From Arthrobacter cavernae (lineage in GTDB: Bacteria > Actinomycetota > Actinomycetes > Actinomycetales > Micrococcaceae), in assembly GCF_017368795.1 (NCBI RefSeq), contig NZ_JAFNLL010000017.1:54066-118065 (forward strand): DNA of 64,000 nt. Direction: 5' to 3'. Below are positions 51,176 to 60,071 of this stretch, piece by piece. Each line of letters begins with the position of its first letter. Positions within the stretch are counted from its first letter, which is position 1. The notes beneath the pieces were generated by a model. The model was not told the origin of the DNA and searched no databases. It saw only the letters and a list, made by a program, of their open reading frames with translations. The position numbers and the translations under genes are program-made.

Positions 51176-52138
51176 CTACCTTTCGCTGGCGGCGGGTGCG
51201 GCGGCGACAGCCGCCAGAAGCGGCTGCACGGCTGCGAGCACGCGGGCCCTCAACTCCTGGGATTCGGCGGCGAAGGCCCGCTGGTACTCAACGTACTCGG
51301 CCTTGCCCTGCGCTGTCTCGATCCTGATGGGCGGGTAGCCCCATTCTTCGAGATCGTAGGGCGAGGCCTGCATGTCCATGGTGCGGATCCGCCAAGAAAG
51401 CTCAAAGCAGTCCATCACCAGTTCGCTCGGCAGGGCCGGGGCCAGCTTGTAGGCCCACTTGTAGAGGTCCATGTTGGCGTGCAGGCAGCCGGGCTGCTCC
51501 ATGGTGCGCTGGTTGTCGCGGGTGGGGGTGAGCTCGTTGCGCGGGATGGCGTCCGGGGTGTAGAAGCGGAAGGCATCGAAGTGCGAGCAGCGGATCCGGT
51601 TCTCCTCCACCACCGTGTCCGTGCCTTCGGAGCCGAGCCGCAGTTGCAGGTATTCGTGCCGGAGGTCGAACTTGTCCTGCCGGTACACCATGGCCCACTC
51701 GTGCAGCCCGAAGCAGCCGAACTGGCCCGGCCGCGCCGCGGTGCCGGCGAGGATGATCCCCGCGAAGCGCACGGCGTCGGCGCGTTCGGCCAGGAACCGT
51801 TCCCGGTCGAAGGCGACCGCCACGGTACCCGCCGGGAGGCCAGCGGCCGCCAGCCCGGCGTCGTCGAGCACTGCGTAGAACTTCCACGCGGCGCGTTCGG
51901 CCGCGCGCTCGCCGGACAGCACCACGCCGTCGCCCGGGTGCCAGCGCAGCAGCTGGCCGGGCTTCTGGGTGTAGTAGGTGAAGAGGAAATCCTCCACCGG
52001 GTGCTTGCGCCCGGCGGAGCGCCGGGCCAGGTAGGGATCGGCGTAGCGGGCGACGCGCGCGTGATGGGCAGCCTCCAGCCCGAGCCATTGCTCTTGCGGG
52101 AGGTGCCGGGGCCTAGGAAGCTCCACCGGAGGAACCAA
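51176..52138 (-). CDS. Conserved actinobacterial protein, similar to proteins annotated as 3-methyladenine DNA glycosylase
   Basis: A 320-residue soluble protein with KHPVEDFLFTYYTQKPGQLLRWHPG, CFGLHEWAMVYR, RCSHFDAFRFYTP and MEQPGCLHANMDLYKWAYKLAP. These blocks are well conserved in my recollection of actinobacterial proteins with that label, but I see no glycosylase motif, so the activity is unproven. Its start overlaps the upstream SSI-like gene by 26 bases. Two bases separate it from the next gene. The HEW and CLHAN motifs hint at a metal or nucleic-acid site. Confidence 0.45.
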   Translation of the reverse strand: MVPPVELPRPRHLPQEQWLGLEAAHHARVARYADPYLARRSAGRKHPVEDFLFTYYTQKPGQLLRWHPGDGVVLSGERAAERAAWKFYAVLDDAGLAAAGLPAGTVAVAFDRERFLAERADAVRFAGIILAGTAARPGQFGCFGLHEWAMVYRQDKFDLRHEYLQLRLGSEGTDTVVEENRIRCSHFDAFRFYTPDAIPRNELTPTRDNQRTMEQPGCLHANMDLYKWAYKLAPALPSELVMDCFELSWRIRTMDMQASPYDLEEWGYPPIRIETAQGKAEYVEYQRAFAAESQELRARVLAAVQPLLAAVAAAPAASER

Positions 52139-52691
52139 GGATGTCGCGGACGGCGTTCCACGCCGAGATTTCGCAGCCGTCCGTGAGGCTGTAGGAGGCG
52201 TTGACCTCGACGCCGTCCACGGCGCCGGAAACGCTTGCCGTCTGCGGCCCGCCGTACTGCTGGGTGCAGATCTGGTCCACGGATTTCGGCTGGCGCTCCA
52301 GCAGGGCCGGGTTGTTCTTCAATGCCGTGCAGGCAGCGGCTGCGGTGGGGTGCTTGCTTTCGGGGGCCGGGGCGCCGTCGCGGCAGACGAGTGTATGGCT
52401 CGCCGGGGCGGCGTCGGGGGAGTCCTTGACGAGGATCGAGAGTTCCGCATTGCCCTGGCCGGGGGTGACTTCTGTGCCGGGGTAGGAGAGCGAGGGGTCC
52501 GGGGTCATGTCCTCCGGTCCCAGCGTGGTGGGCAGTGTGCCGTTGGAGGGCGAGGCGGACTGTGTAGCGGACGACGGCGGCGCGGAGCCTGTGCCGCTTC
52601 CGCTGGGGGCGGCCGGCGGGCCGGCCGTACAGGCGGCGAGTCCGGCCACGGCAAGGACCGCCAGCAATGGCCGTACTGTTCGCAAGCGCAT
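52113..52691 (-). CDS. Subtilisin-inhibitor (SSI)-like lipoprotein
   Basis: A 192-residue lipoprotein: lipobox LAAC (Cys21), a Ser/Pro/Thr-rich linker of about 60 residues, then an SSI-type domain (ELSILVKDSPD, LVCRDG, AAACTALKNN, QICTQQYGGPQ, VNASYSLTDGCEISAW). Four Cys match the two SSI disulfides. It would inhibit subtilisin-like proteases at the cell surface. The S8 subtilase gene is only 3.8 kb away. It heads a three-gene unit. Confidence 0.68.
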   Translation of the reverse strand: MRLRTVRPLLAVLAVAGLAACTAGPPAAPSGSGTGSAPPSSATQSASPSNGTLPTTLGPEDMTPDPSLSYPGTEVTPGQGNAELSILVKDSPDAAPASHTLVCRDGAPAPESKHPTAAAACTALKNNPALLERQPKSVDQICTQQYGGPQTASVSGAVDGVEVNASYSLTDGCEISAWNAVRDILGSSGGAS

Positions 52692-52725
52692 GGGACTCTC
52701 CTAGGTTTCTGCCATTTTACGCCCC

Positions 52726-52755
52726 TTGACTGCTTGTGATCTGAATCACTAAGGT
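52726..52755 (+). promoter_or_regulatory. Promoter of sialidase 2
   Basis: TTGACT (52726-52731), an 18-base spacer and TAAGGT (52750-52755) form a reasonable sigma-A-type promoter. It lies just past the divergent SSI lipoprotein start and gives a leader of about 130 bases. Confidence 0.5.
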
Positions 52756-52892
52756 GATGGGATGTTCCATGTCCAATATGGGGCTATTGGGGGAAATCCA
52801 TTGGGGAAAGAGTCACCGAACCCGCACGCCGCCCTGGCGTCGGGAGCTGCACTCGTGCCCGGCCCCGTGCCGGGACTGTCGAAAGGACTGGG

Positions 52893-54917
52893 ATGCCCCA
52901 GAACCACCATCGAACCCTCCGTTCCCTCTCGGCGGCAGGCCTCGGGGTTGTGACCTTGCTGGCCGGCGCCCTTGGCACGGCCATGCCGGCCTCGGCCGCG
53001 CCCACGGATCCGCCGGGGACGTTCACTGAGCAGAACCTCGCGCCCACCCTGGTCAGCCCCTTTGCGGCCTACCGGATCCCGGCGCTCAGCTACCTGGGCA
53101 ACGGCGTCGTGGTCGCGGCCTGGGACGGCCGGCCCACCAACGCCGCCGATTCGCCCAACCCCAACTCGATCGTCCTGCGCCGCAGCACCGACGGCGGGGC
53201 CACCTGGGACACGCAGCGCACCGTCCTTGCCGGCTTCCAGGACAGCGCCAACGGCGGCGCCGCGAAGTACGGCTACAGCGACCCCAGCTTTGTCTACGAC
53301 GCCGTGGCCAACAAGCTGTTCCTCTTCTCCGTCTACTCCCAGGACGCCGGCTTCACGGCGAGCACCTTCGGCAATGACGATGCCAACCGCAACGTCATCA
53401 GCGCCCAGGTTTCGGAGTCCACCGACGGCGGCGTCACCTGGGGAACGCCGCGGCTGATCACCAGCGTGGTCAAGCCCGGAACCAGCACCAGCAACCCGCA
53501 GACGGGCGACGTCCGCGCCATGTTCGCCAGCTCGGGCGAAGGGATCCAGCTCAAATACGGCGCCTACGCCGGACGCCTGATCCAGCAGTTCGCCGGCGAT
53601 GTGCGGCAGAGCGGCGGCAGCAACGCCATCCAGGCCTACAGCGTCTACTCCGACGACCATGGCGCCACCTGGGTCAAGGGTGCCAATGTGGGCACGCAGA
53701 TGGATGAGAACAAGACCGTGGAGCTCTCTGACGGACGTGTCATGCTCAATTCCCGCTCCAACAACGCCGCGGACAATGCCCGAAAAGTGGCCATTTCCAC
53801 GGACGGCGGCGCCAGCTACGGGGCCGTCACGATGGACACGAACCTGAGCGATCCCGCCAACAACGCCGCCATCACCCGGCTCTTCCCGGATGCCGCGGCG
53901 GGAACGGCGGACGCCAGGAAGCTGGTCTTCACCAACGCCAACCACGCGGACAACCGACAGAACGTCTCGGCCCGCGTCTCGTGCGACGACGGCGCCACCT
54001 GGGGTGTCCCGCGCACCATCCGTTCGGGCTTCTCGGCCTACTCCACCGTCACGCGGCTCGAGTCCGGCCAGCTGGGCGTCCTCTACGAGTCCAGCTACAG
54101 CACCGGCATCATGTTCGCGAAGTTCAATGACGCCTGGCTCAACAGCTGCACGCCTCCGGCTGCCGCCGGGATCACCACCATTGCCGGCGTCGAGATCTCG
54201 GGGACCCGCACCGATGCCGCCCGCAACCTCGTCACCAACCCCTACGCGGCCGGCGAAACCGTCTCCTACAGCTTCACGGTGACCAACAAGAACGCCGGCA
54301 CCGTGGCGGTCACGCCGTCGTCGGGCAACTTCGCCCCGTTCGTGCCGCCCGGAACCGGCAACTGCCGCTACCTCAGCCTCGCCGCCGGCGCCGGGTACAC
54401 CTGCAGCACGCCGCTGCACACGGTCACCGTGGCCGAAGTCTCGCAGGGCTACTTCGTGCCCGACACCAGTTGGGCGATCACCGGCGCAGCCACCGGAAGC
54501 GGCAATGTCCTGGGAACCCCGGTCCCGCTGGCCGGCGGAATCCAGGCGCCGAACGGCTCCATCGCGGGCGTCACCATCACCGGCGCTCGCACGGACACCG
54601 CCCGCGACTTCGTGGCCAACCCCTACGTGGCGGGCGAAACCGTTAGCTACCAGTTCACCGTCAAGAACACGACGGCGGGAACGCTCACCGTCGCGCCGAC
54701 GGCAGGAAACTTTGCGCCGTTCGTGCCCCCGGGAACCGGAAACTGCCGCTACACGAACCTCGGAGCCGGGGCTTCCTATGTCTGCAGCACGCCGCTGCAC
54801 ACGGTCACCGCGGCCGACGTCGCCCTGGGCTACTTCGTCCCGGACAGTTCCTGGAACATCACGGCCGGAAGTACGACGTCGGGCCGTCTTCTGGGGGATG
54901 TGGTGAGACTGAAGTAA
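52893..54917 (+). CDS. Secreted sialidase 2 (GH33) with two C-terminal repeats
   Basis: A 674-residue exo-sialidase. ATG at 52893 follows GAAAGGA; a signal peptide ends near PASAAP (about residue 36). The catalytic domain has AYRIPAL (Arg61) and Asp boxes STDGGATW, STDGGVTW, SDDHGATW, STDGGASY and CDDGATW, closely parallel to sialidase 1 at 42018-44990. Two DUF11-like repeats follow, each with GNFAPFVPPGTGNCRY and YFVPD.SW. It is shorter than sialidase 1 and lacks the NEW3-like domain, so the pair arose by duplication and module change. Confidence 0.9.
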   Translation: MPQNHHRTLRSLSAAGLGVVTLLAGALGTAMPASAAPTDPPGTFTEQNLAPTLVSPFAAYRIPALSYLGNGVVVAAWDGRPTNAADSPNPNSIVLRRSTDGGATWDTQRTVLAGFQDSANGGAAKYGYSDPSFVYDAVANKLFLFSVYSQDAGFTASTFGNDDANRNVISAQVSESTDGGVTWGTPRLITSVVKPGTSTSNPQTGDVRAMFASSGEGIQLKYGAYAGRLIQQFAGDVRQSGGSNAIQAYSVYSDDHGATWVKGANVGTQMDENKTVELSDGRVMLNSRSNNAADNARKVAISTDGGASYGAVTMDTNLSDPANNAAITRLFPDAAAGTADARKLVFTNANHADNRQNVSARVSCDDGATWGVPRTIRSGFSAYSTVTRLESGQLGVLYESSYSTGIMFAKFNDAWLNSCTPPAAAGITTIAGVEISGTRTDAARNLVTNPYAAGETVSYSFTVTNKNAGTVAVTPSSGNFAPFVPPGTGNCRYLSLAAGAGYTCSTPLHTVTVAEVSQGYFVPDTSWAITGAATGSGNVLGTPVPLAGGIQAPNGSIAGVTITGARTDTARDFVANPYVAGETVSYQFTVKNTTAGTLTVAPTAGNFAPFVPPGTGNCRYTNLGAGASYVCSTPLHTVTAADVALGYFVPDSSWNITAGSTTSGRLLGDVVRLK

Positions 54918-54937
54918 TGCCCTGCCAGTCCCTGTAA

Positions 54938-54977
54938 GCCGCCGGCCCGTGCTCCCCAGTGGACACGGGCCGGCGGC
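54938..54977. terminator. Hairpin between sialidase 2 and the MarR gene
   Basis: GCCGCCGGCCCGTG (54938-54951) pairs perfectly with CACGGGCCGGCGGC (54964-54977), 12-nt loop. It separates convergent genes. Confidence 0.75.
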
Positions 54978-55013
54978 CGTTCAGGCGGGGCGCTGTTCAA
55001 AGCAGGGCGCGCG

Positions 55014-55496
55014 TCAGGCGGGTGCGTCCGCTGGGAGCTGCGTGGCTGCAATGAGGCCCGTCATGGCTTTGTGGAGGCTGGCGACTTCCTCGCGGCTCAG
55101 ATGGAGGCGTTCCATGATGGTTCCCGGAACCGCGGTGGCCTGCTGCCGCAGGGCGGTGCCGGCCTCGGTCAGGGTGATGGCCAGGGCGCGCTCGTTGCCG
55201 GGGATGCGGCCGCGCGTCACCAGGCCGGCATCCTCCAGGCGGCGCAGGATGGGCGAAAGCGTGGCCGGCTCGTGCAGCAGCGCCTCGCTGACGTCCTTGA
55301 GCGTGCGCGGACTGCGTTCCCACAGTGCCAGCATGACGAGGTATTGGGGATGCGTCAGGCCCAGCCGTTCCAGCACCGGCTTGTAGACCCCCACCACGCT
55401 GCGCGAGGCGACCGTCAGCGCAAAGCACAGCTGGTGCTCCAGCAGGAGGTCGTCGTCGTTCGCGGTCTCCGGGGTGATTTCACGGACCGTTGTCAC
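55014..55496 (-). CDS. MarR-family transcriptional regulator
   Basis: A 160-residue winged-helix regulator: LGLTHPQYLVMLALWERSP, LKDVSEALLHEPATLSPILRRLEDAGLVTR (recognition helix) and the wing GNERALAITLTEAG. It is divergent from two small genes with shared core sequences. A perfect 14-bp palindrome at 55539-55552 between the genes is its probable operator. Confidence 0.87.
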   Translation of the reverse strand: MTTVREITPETANDDDLLLEHQLCFALTVASRSVVGVYKPVLERLGLTHPQYLVMLALWERSPRTLKDVSEALLHEPATLSPILRRLEDAGLVTRGRIPGNERALAITLTEAGTALRQQATAVPGTIMERLHLSREEVASLHKAMTGLIAATQLPADAPA

Positions 55497-55538
55497 GGTT
55501 TGCCTCCAGCGTTGCTCAGTGAATTGATTGGCGAATTG

Positions 55539-55552
55539 ATTAGTGCACTAAT
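55539..55552. promoter_or_regulatory. MarR operator candidate
   Basis: ATTAGTGCACTAAT is a perfect 14-bp palindrome 43 bases upstream of the MarR start and 51 upstream of the small gene. A degenerate second copy, TTAGTGTACTCTTAA, follows at 55555-55569. Two TTGATT hexamers overlap the area and may be -35 elements. Confidence 0.55.
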
Positions 55553-55602
55553 TGTTAGTGTACTCTTAAACCACACTACCTTTGAAAGGGGAGTCGATCC
55601 GG

Positions 55603-55827
55603 GTGGCAAAGGAATCCTTAACCCACAAGTTCATGCGCGCCACAGGCAAGCTGCGGGTCATCTTCGGGCCTGCGCACAGCAGCTCGCTGGACCATGAGAT
55701 GACCGAGGAAAACCGCAGGCTGCTCGCGCAGCGCCAGGCGGAAACCCAGCAGTGGGAAACCCTCCGCCGCCCGGACGGCAGCACCTACGTGGTGCCGAAG
55801 AACCCCGGGGACAAGTCCCTCCGCTGA
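55603..55827 (+). CDS. Small protein with FGPA core (paralogue 1)
   Basis: A 74-residue protein. GTG at 55603 has GGGGAG nine bases upstream. The N-terminus HKFMRATGKLRVIFGPA parallels TFMKVTDRLQALFGPA in the gene at 55934-56137. The remainder is charged and helical (EMTEENRRLLAQRQAE) and ends in RRPDGSTYVVPKNPG. No family recognised. It is divergent from the MarR gene and is the likely target of that regulator. Confidence 0.6.
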   Translation: MAKESLTHKFMRATGKLRVIFGPAHSSSLDHEMTEENRRLLAQRQAETQQWETLRRPDGSTYVVPKNPGDKSLR

Positions 55828-55933
55828 GCCGGATTCCGGGCCTTTTCGGGCTTCCGGGCGTAAAATTGGCTCACTGGAACCACCAGGTACGGCCGTTCGG
55901 CCGGACCTAGCTGCGGGGAAGGAGGTGGAAGTT

Positions 55934-56137
55934 GTGGGACATGCACTTGACACCTTCATGAAGGTGACGGACCGCCTGCAGGCGCTCTTCGGCCCGGCGA
56001 GCCAGGGCGATACCAAAGCCCCCGTGGTCCACAAGCACGACAAATATGAATCGGCTTCGCAGGTCGACCTCGAGCACTTCGTTGTAGAGACCGATACCGA
56101 GGGCCATCGCTACGGCGTCCGCAAGGAACCAGACTAA
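55934..56137 (+). CDS. Small protein with FGPA core (paralogue 2)
   Basis: A 67-residue protein. GTG at 55934 fits because GGAGG lies eight bases upstream (55921-55925); GTG at 55925 lies on that site. N-terminus: TFMKVTDRLQALFGPA, then a charged tail with VDLEHFVVETDTEGHRYGV. It is a diverged copy of the gene at 55603-55827; both end with a short beta-hairpin-like stretch (STYVVPK and HRYGVRK). Function unknown. Confidence 0.6.
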   Translation: MGHALDTFMKVTDRLQALFGPASQGDTKAPVVHKHDKYESASQVDLEHFVVETDTEGHRYGVRKEPD

Positions 56138-56165
56138 AACTCAAAGCCGACTGAAACTAAAGCAA

Positions 56166-56193
56166 AAGGACCGGAGCGCGAGCCCCGGTCCTT
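56166..56193. terminator. Hairpin between convergent small gene and lysC
   Basis: AAGGACCGG and CCGGTCCTT (around 56166-56193) pair with a 10-nt loop. The symmetric A and T flanks make it usable by both genes. Confidence 0.65.
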
Positions 56194-56259
56194 CACGTTC
56201 AACCCCCGACGGCGGGTGGCCGGCGGCACCGCTGGTGCAGCGCCGTCCAGCGGGTGTAC

Positions 56260-57606
56260 CTAGCGGCCGGTGCCGCCGTAGACGGTGGCTTCGGATTCGG
56301 CGTCGAGCTCAAAGGCCGAGTGGATGGCGCGCACGGCCTCGTCAAGCTTGTCGGCATCGGTCACGACGGAGATGCGGATTTCCGAGGTGGAGATCATGTT
56401 GATGTTGATTCCCGCATCGGAGAGCGCCTTGAAGAAGGTGGCCGAGACCCCCGGGTGGGAGCGCATGCCGGCACCGATCAGGGACAGCTTGCCGATGTGC
56501 TCGTTGTATTCGATGCTCTCGTAGCCGATTTCGCCCTCGGCTGCGCGCAGGGCGGCGAGGGCATCTGCGCCCTCGACGATGGGCAGGGTGAACGAGATGT
56601 CCGTGCGGCCGGTGCCGTGCGTGGAGACGTTCTGGACGATCATGTCGATGTTCGAGTGGGCATCGGCTATGACCTGGAAGATCGCTGCGGCCTTGCCCGG
56701 GATGTCGGGAACGCCTACAACGGTGACCTTGGCTTCGGACCGGTCGTGCGCAACGCCGGAGATGATTGGCTGCTCCAAGGCAACTCCCTCTTGAGTCTGG
56801 ATCTTGTCATCGGCCCCGGGCAGGACCCAGGTGCCTTCGTTCTGGCTGAATGAAGAGCGGACGTGCAGCGGCACGCCGAAGCGGCGGGCGTACTCCACGC
56901 AGCGCAGGTGCAGGATCTTGGCGCCGGAAGCGGCCAGTTCCAGCATTTCCTCGCTGGAGATCCGGTCGATCTTCTGGGCGGCGGGAACCACGCGCGGGTC
57001 TGCCGTGTAGATGCCGTCCACGTCCGTGTAGATCTCGCAGACATCGGCCTCAAGGGCGGCGGCCAGCGCCACGGCGGTGGTGTCGGAGCCGCCGCGGCCC
57101 AGCGTGGTGATCTCGTTGGTGCTGCGGCTCATGCCCTGGAAGCCGGCCACGATGGCGATGTGTCCCTTGTCCAGGGAGGTGCGGATGCGGTGGGGATCGA
57201 CGTCGATGATCCGGGCCTTGCCGTGGATGCCGTCCGTGATCATGCCGGCCTGGGAACCCGTGAAGGACTGGGCCGAAGCGCCGTACTTGTTGATGGCCAT
57301 GGCCAGCAGGGCCATGGAAATGCGCTCACCGGCGGAGAGGAGCATGTCCATCTCGCGGGCCGGAGCGGAATCGGTCACCTGGGCGGCCAGATCCAGGAGT
57401 TCATCGGTGGTGTCGCCCATGGCGGAGACCACCACGACTACCTCGTTGCCGGCCTTCTGCGCGTCCACAACACGACGTGCAACCCGCTTGATGCCTTCGG
57501 CGTCCGAAACCGAGGAGCCGCCGAACTTCTGCACGATCAGCTGCTTGGTGACGGCAGCCTCGACGGACAGCTCTTCGGTCTTCACTTCGGTAGTGGGCAT
57601 ACTCAT
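56260..57606 (-). CDS. lysC: Aspartate kinase
   Basis: Phosphorylates aspartate at the start of the lysine, threonine and methionine pathways. The 448-residue product has KFGGSSVSD at the N-terminus, [16 protein letters not shown] (catalytic core) and two C-terminal ACT domains ([12 protein letters not shown] and [12 protein letters not shown]), through which lysine/threonine feedback normally acts. The ATG pair at 57604 and 57598 are alternative starts. No aspartate-semialdehyde dehydrogenase gene follows in the window, unlike the common lysC-asd pair. Confidence 0.95.
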   Translation of the reverse strand: MSMPTTEVKTEELSVEAAVTKQLIVQKFGGSSVSDAEGIKRVARRVVDAQKAGNEVVVVVSAMGDTTDELLDLAAQVTDSAPAREMDMLLSAGERISMALLAMAINKYGASAQSFTGSQAGMITDGIHGKARIIDVDPHRIRTSLDKGHIAIVAGFQGMSRSTNEITTLGRGGSDTTAVALAAALEADVCEIYTDVDGIYTADPRVVPAAQKIDRISSEEMLELAASGAKILHLRCVEYARRFGVPLHVRSSFSQNEGTWVLPGADDKIQTQEGVALEQPIISGVAHDRSEAKVTVVGVPDIPGKAAAIFQVIADAHSNIDMIVQNVSTHGTGRTDISFTLPIVEGADALAALRAAEGEIGYESIEYNEHIGKLSLIGAGMRSHPGVSATFFKALSDAGININMISTSEIRISVVTDADKLDEAVRAIHSAFELDAESEATVYGGTGR

Positions 57607-57766
57607 GCGCGCACCCTCACTGGATCACTAGGGTTCGAAATCCGGCCGCCAATTTGGGCATGCCGGAGTGGCTTATTGGCCCAGTTTATCGCCGCCCCGC
57701 GCCGCCACGGGAATTGTGACCAAATAGCGGCCACCCCCCGCGTATCGGTGCGGAGCCGTGCGGCGT

Positions 57767-57777
57767 ACCATCGGCGT
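57767..57777 (+). promoter_or_regulatory. Probable -10 of a leaderless ABC transporter transcript
   Basis: TACCAT lies about six bases upstream of the ATG at 57778, and no Shine-Dalgarno precedes the ATG. This fits leaderless initiation. Confidence 0.35.
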
Positions 57778-58806
57778 ATGACGCAGAGTGCCGGCGGAAT
57801 GCCAGGCAGTGACCCGGCGCCGGGTGCCCGCGCCGAAGGGGCCGCAGCGCCGTACGACGCGGTGCCGTACGACGCCGTGCCAGGGGGCGCCGCACGGGGC
57901 GTCACAGCCCAGAGGGTCTCCCGCCGCTTCGGAAGCGTCCAAGCCGTCGAGTACATGGACTTCCACGCCCCGGCGGGCAAAGTCACCGCGCTCATCGGGC
58001 CCAACGGTGCGGGCAAGACCACGCTCCTGCTGATGCTCGCCTCGCTGCTCCGGCCCGATGCCGGAACCATCCGCATCGACGGCTTCGACCCCGTCCGCGA
58101 GCACGCCGCCGTCAGGCGCAAGGTCGGCTGGATGCCGGACACCCTGGGCGTGTGGGATTCATTGAGTGCCCGCGAAATCCTCACGCAGATGGCCCGCTTC
58201 TACCGGCTGCCCGCCGAGGGCCGCGGCCAGCGGGTGTCCCGTCTGCTGCATGCGGTCCGGCTGGACGCGCTGGCCGACCAGCCCGCCCGGGCACTCTCCC
58301 GCGGCCAGCAACAGCGCCTCAGCCTGGCCCGCGCCCTGATCCACGACCCCTCCGTGCTGCTCCTGGACGAGCCTGCCTCAGGGCTGGATCCGGGATCCCG
58401 GGTGGAACTGCGGAACCTGCTGCGGCAACTGGCCGCGTCCGGGAAGGCCGTGGTGGTGTCCTCGCATGTGCTCAGCGAACTGGACGAGATCGCCGACGGC
58501 GCCGTGTTCGTCAACCAGGGCCGCACCGTCAAGCAGCAGACGCTCGAGGAAGCCGCCCAGGAGGGCCGGCGCTATTCCGTCACCGCCCTCGACGGCGCCG
58601 CGCTCAGTGCCAGGCTGCACGAGTTCGGGCTGGTCTTCCGTGCGGAGGGCGGCCGCCGGCCGTCCGTGAGCCTGGTGCTGATGGACGACGACGACGCCGC
58701 CTCCCTGCTCAAGCGGCTCGTCGAGTCTGGCGTCGGCGTGGTCAGCTTCGCGCCCACCACAGGCGCCCTGGAGGAGACCTACATGACCCTGGATGCGGAA
58801 CGATGA
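57778..58806 (+). CDS. ABC transporter ATP-binding protein
   Basis: A 342-residue ATPase. An Ala/Pro-rich N-terminal tail with a repeated YDAVPYDAVP is followed by the NBD: Walker A GPNGAGKTT, signature LSRGQQQR (variant of LSGGQ) and Walker B VLLLDEPASGLDP. The C-terminal 90 residues form an extra domain (FAPTTGALEETYMTL at the end) common in exporters of the CcmA/YadG type. It is followed at 58823 by its permease. Confidence 0.88.
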   Translation: MTQSAGGMPGSDPAPGARAEGAAAPYDAVPYDAVPGGAARGVTAQRVSRRFGSVQAVEYMDFHAPAGKVTALIGPNGAGKTTLLLMLASLLRPDAGTIRIDGFDPVREHAAVRRKVGWMPDTLGVWDSLSAREILTQMARFYRLPAEGRGQRVSRLLHAVRLDALADQPARALSRGQQQRLSLARALIHDPSVLLLDEPASGLDPGSRVELRNLLRQLAASGKAVVVSSHVLSELDEIADGAVFVNQGRTVKQQTLEEAAQEGRRYSVTALDGAALSARLHEFGLVFRAEGGRRPSVSLVLMDDDDAASLLKRLVESGVGVVSFAPTTGALEETYMTLDAER

Positions 58807-58822
58807 TGAACCAGGAGCGGCC

Positions 58823-59989
58823 ATGAGCCTGGTGGGCGACAGCCCCGGAACCCCGACGGCGGGCCGGCGACCAGCCCAGGCGGGGAACGCCGTCGTCGGC
58901 TATTTTGCGGGCATCCGCGATGTCGTGGTGCTTGAGATGAAACAGCGGCTCCGTTCGCGCGGCTGGTACATCATGCTGGGCATCTGGTTTGCGCTGATCG
59001 CGCTGGTGAGCTGGCTGACGTGGGCCAGCTGGAACGCCAGCCAGCAGTTCATGCGGGAGATGCCGGACACCATGATGGGGGAGCCCAGCGGGCCCGGATC
59101 CATGATCTTCGAGGTGGTGCTCGCGTTCGTGCTGCTGTTCGGGCTGCTGGTGGCGCCCGCCCTGTCCGCGAACGCCGTCAACGGGGACCGTGCCGGCGGG
59201 ACCCTGGCCATCCTGCAGATCACCCTGCTCACGCCCGGCCAGATCCTGTGGGGCAAGTTCTTCGCGGCCTGGCTGGTGGCGCTCGCGTTCCTGGTGACCA
59301 GCACGCCGTTCCTGGTGTTCGGGGTAATGCAGGGCGGGATGACCCCCGGGCACGTGCTGGTGTCCCTGCTCATGCTGGCCGTTGAACTGGCCGTAGTGTG
59401 CGGGATAGGGGTCGGGATTTCGGCGCTGGCGGGGCGGCCGCTGTTCTCGATCGTGGTCACGTACCTGACCGTGGCCGGGCTGGTGGTCGGGACTCTGATC
59501 GCGTTCGGGCTGGGCACGCAGCTGACCCAAGGAACCGTCCTGGCCAACAACGCACAGTATCCATACCTGGAAAGGCAGTTCCCGGTACCGAATACCAACG
59601 GCCAACCCGACCATACGTGCGTGGGGCCGCTGGAGGAACACGTGGTTTACCGCACCGAGCGGGTGGCCTGGGTCCTCGCCATGAACCCCTACGTCGTGGT
59701 GGCCGACGCCATCCCGTACCCGGACCGCAACGTCCAGGGCATGCACCACCACTACCCCGGCATGATCGAATCCATCAGCCAGAGCTCCCGGTACGCGCTC
59801 GCCGGCCCCGAACACAGCTACCCGTGTGCCAACGGCGTGCCGCACCCGCAGTACCTGGGCCAGACCACGCCGCTGTGGCCGCTCGGGCTGGGACTGCAGC
59901 TGATGCTGACCGGGCTCCTCATGTGGCTTGGCTGGCGCTCACTGCGGACCCCCGCACACCGTCTGGCCCGCGGCACCCGGATCGCGTAG
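58823..59989 (+). CDS. ABC-2 type permease
   Basis: A 388-residue membrane protein with about six transmembrane segments, including YIMLGIWFALIALVSWLTW, FEVVLAFVLLFGLLVAPAL, the LLTPGQILWGKFFAAWLVALAFL pair and VTYLTVAGLVVGTLIAFGLG. A loop of about 110 residues before the last helix has two Cys (HTCVGP and YPCANG). The ATG at 58823 is chosen over the frame's earlier start for its AGGAG. Paired with the ATPase, 16 bases away. Substrate unknown. Confidence 0.83.
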   Translation: MSLVGDSPGTPTAGRRPAQAGNAVVGYFAGIRDVVVLEMKQRLRSRGWYIMLGIWFALIALVSWLTWASWNASQQFMREMPDTMMGEPSGPGSMIFEVVLAFVLLFGLLVAPALSANAVNGDRAGGTLAILQITLLTPGQILWGKFFAAWLVALAFLVTSTPFLVFGVMQGGMTPGHVLVSLLMLAVELAVVCGIGVGISALAGRPLFSIVVTYLTVAGLVVGTLIAFGLGTQLTQGTVLANNAQYPYLERQFPVPNTNGQPDHTCVGPLEEHVVYRTERVAWVLAMNPYVVVADAIPYPDRNVQGMHHHYPGMIESISQSSRYALAGPEHSYPCANGVPHPQYLGQTTPLWPLGLGLQLMLTGLLMWLGWRSLRTPAHRLARGTRIA

Positions 59990-60071
59990 CCGGGGCCATG
60001 CCCGCCGCGGTGGTGGTGCCGGGCCTGCTGCTGGCACGGCGGCGCGCGCAGCGGGGGTAGGGACTGCAGTA

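Noticed and set aside
59998..60060. 20-codon frame after the ABC-2 permease
   Set aside because: Too short, no ribosome-binding site, and composition is Arg/Ala only.
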